This document shows positions 10,257 to 11,462 of a DNA stretch of 11,462 nt, one piece after another. A program made the position numbers and the translations under genes. Under the pieces are notes generated by a model. The model was given only the letters and a program-made list of their open reading frames with translations. It was not told where the DNA came from and did no database searches. Positions within the stretch are counted from its first letter, which is position 1; each line of letters opens with the position of its first letter. This DNA is from Chloroflexota bacterium (GTDB taxonomy: Bacteria; Chloroflexota; UBA6077): positions 1 through 11,462 of the forward strand of contig JAJZRD010000114.1 in the NCBI GenBank assembly GCA_021845945.1, read 5' to 3'.

Positions 10257-10589
10257 ATGAGCTTCTTCTGGCGAGCGGATGACAGGAACAGCGTGGAGAT
10301 GCTTCCCGGCATTCGACGCAGGTTGATCAGCGCGGGGGAGCGGGCCATGGCGGTCCGTGTGGAGCTGGCCAGGGGAAGCACGCTCCAGTCCCACACCCAT
10401 CCCCACGAGCAGATAGGATTCGTCGTCTCGGGCCGCATTCGGTTCAACGTGGCGGGCGAGACGATGCTCCTCGAGGGCGGGGATGGCTACTCGATCCCCG
10501 GGGGCGTCGCCCACTCCGTCGAGGAGGTGGCCGAGGACTCCGTGGTGGTGGACGTCTTCTCGCCGGTTCGGGAGGAGTACCTCTCGTAG
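10257..10589 (+). CDS. Single-domain cupin protein, KdgF-like
   Basis: A 110-residue one-domain cupin, cytoplasmic with no signal peptide. Both cupin motifs are clear: Gly40-x5-His46-x-His48 with Glu51-Gln52 and Gly60, and Gly75-x5-Pro81-x-Gly83-x2-His86. The likely metal ligands are His46, His48, Gln52 and His86. The pattern HTHPHEQIGFVVSG and the C-terminal DVFSPVREEYL resemble KdgF, the cupin that linearises unsaturated uronates from pectin and alginate breakdown. From memory, KdgF uses an Asp/Phe/Arg set near its C-terminus, matched here by Asp99, Phe101 and Arg105. The substrate cannot be fixed from sequence: no uronate pathway gene is nearby, and many small cupins of this type are uncharacterised. 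GAGG (10244-10247) lies 9 bases before the ATG. The 19-base gap after clpX suggests co-transcription with it. The stop is 24 bases from the end of the convergent gene. Confidence 0.85.
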   Translation: MSFFWRADDRNSVEMLPGIRRRLISAGERAMAVRVELARGSTLQSHTHPHEQIGFVVSGRIRFNVAGETMLLEGGDGYSIPGGVAHSVEEVAEDSVVVDVFSPVREEYLS

Positions 10590-10613
10590 CGGACTGAGGA
10601 TAGAGCGCGAGGG

Positions 10614-11462
10614 TCACGTCTCCCCCGCTTCCCTGATGCGGCGCACCGTGAACCGGTACAGCTGCATCGGGGCTCCCTCGGGGATGCCCGCCTTTCGGCG
10701 GGCGATGTCCACCTGGATCGCCGCCGTGGGGACCCCCTCCAGGTCGGGCAGCAACAGCCCTCTCTTGGCCCCCGACTGCACGATGACGCCGTATCGCTTC
10801 GAGTCCAGTTGGCCCATGTCCGCCACCGGCTCCGGTGGCGAGAGGACGTCCACCGAGTAGTGGAGGCTCGGAAGCTCCTCCGGAGTGACCGGCAGAAACC
10901 TGGGGTCCCTGGTGGCGGCGGCCACGGCGTTCCGGACGATCTCGGCGGCGATGTTGGGCTCCGTGGGCAGGAACGTGCCGATGCACCCCCGCAGGTCACC
11001 CTCTATCTTCAGGGAGACGAAAACCCCCGCCCTTCCCGCCAGCAGCCCCTCGGGCCGGGGTGGCGAGGCCGGCACCACTCCTTCGCTCACGTAGCTCTCC
11101 ACCGTGCTTCGTGCCAATCGCAGAACCTCTCGTTCCTCCGCCTCCACCCCCTCCACCTGACCGGCCTCCGGAGACGGGGTGGCCGAAGTTACTTCCAGCG
11201 ATCCGATCGAGAAGCGAGCCACCAGGTACCCCACGCCGAAGGGGCCCTCGTAGGAGAGAACCTCGACCTCCGCCTCGGGCAACGCCCCCAAGGCGATCAC
11301 CAGCGACCTGTAACCACACTCCCCAGCCTCGTACAGCACCGTTTGGTCCACCGTCAGGATCGACTCCCGATCCCCTCGCCGAAGAGCTGAGACCACGATC
11401 TGGTCGAACTGCCGGCCCAAGGGGCTGTAGCCCGCCGGGGCGCCCGGAGACAGCCTGTGGGA
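10614..11462 (-). CDS. LigB/MEMO-like domain fused to AMMECR1 domain (3' part; start lies beyond right edge)
   Basis: The frame is open from the right edge to a TGA at 10614-10616, giving 282 residues of a larger protein. The first 85 or so look like the C-terminal end of the LigB/MEMO (class III extradiol dioxygenase-like) family: SHRLSPGAPAGYSP, then EAGECGYRSL, then SYEGPFGVGYLVA. A linker of about 25 residues rich in Pro, Glu and Ser leads to a full AMMECR1 domain (about 110-275) with its hallmark LRGCIG at 157-162 (10977-10994). These two families recur together with a radical SAM protein as the AmmeMemoRadiSam set, whose biochemical role is unsettled. Whether the LigB-like part keeps metal-binding residues cannot be judged, because its N-terminal portion is missing. 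A TTG at 11420 could be read as a start, but family sequence continues upstream of it, so the gene is treated as truncated by the window. It converges on the cupin gene. Confidence 0.88.
   Translation of the reverse strand, partial: SHRLSPGAPAGYSPLGRQFDQIVVSALRRGDRESILTVDQTVLYEAGECGYRSLVIALGALPEAEVEVLSYEGPFGVGYLVARFSIGSLEVTSATPSPEAGQVEGVEAEEREVLRLARSTVESYVSEGVVPASPPRPEGLLAGRAGVFVSLKIEGDLRGCIGTFLPTEPNIAAEIVRNAVAAATRDPRFLPVTPEELPSLHYSVDVLSPPEPVADMGQLDSKRYGVIVQSGAKRGLLLPDLEGVPTAAIQVDIARRKAGIPEGAPMQLYRFTVRRIREAGET

Noticed and set aside
9218..10447. A 409-codon minus-strand frame opposite clpX
   Set aside because: clpX is intact with every motif in place; the antisense frame is compositionally biased and unrecognisable.

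Overview
This is a G+C-rich bacterial window of ordinary core genes. It holds the 5' part of rpoC and all of rpoB on the minus strand, then three tRNA genes, tig, clpP, clpX and a small cupin gene on the plus strand. The 3' end of a two-domain gene enters on the minus strand from the right edge. Candidates for the organism are Chloroflexota or a related Gram-positive-side (terrabacterial) phylum. The reasons are the compact RpoB of about 1,144 residues, without the large E. coli-type insertions; the sequence style of the RpoC N-terminus; and a long charged helical insertion after the RpoC zinc ribbon. This placement is an inference from remembered family sequences, not a search result.

Left half (1-6136): rpoB and rpoC form one minus-strand transcription unit separated by 3 bases. 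The rpoC ribosome binding site lies inside the end of rpoB. A good housekeeping promoter (TTGACT, 17 bases, TAAACT) sits about 65 bases upstream of the rpoB start. No rplJ/rplL genes precede rpoB, so rpoBC is detached here from the usual ribosomal-protein operon. rpoC runs off the left edge after 868 codons and includes the catalytic NADFDGD motif.

Middle (6137-6810): a divergent spacer leads to a near-consensus promoter (TTTACA, 18 bases, TATAAT) and a tRNA cluster, Lys(CTT), Leu(TAG) and Gly(GCC). Two hairpins lie between the last tRNA and tig. One is a perfect 12-bp inverted repeat with no convincing U tract.

Right half (6811-10589): tig, clpP and clpX form the classic protein-quality-control block: a ribosome-bound chaperone, a protease chamber and its ATP-driven unfoldase. 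tig and clpP overlap by 4 bases. clpP and clpX are separated by 164 bases that hold a very strong hairpin. A KdgF-like one-domain cupin gene follows clpX after 19 bases and is probably co-transcribed.

Far right (10614-11462): a convergent gene encodes the C-terminal end of a LigB/MEMO-type domain fused to a complete AMMECR1 domain, as in the poorly understood AmmeMemoRadiSam gene set. I found no insertion sequence, CRISPR array, prophage gene or other sign of a recent mobile element. The least understood parts are this fusion gene, the cupin, and the two strong hairpins beside tig and clpX.
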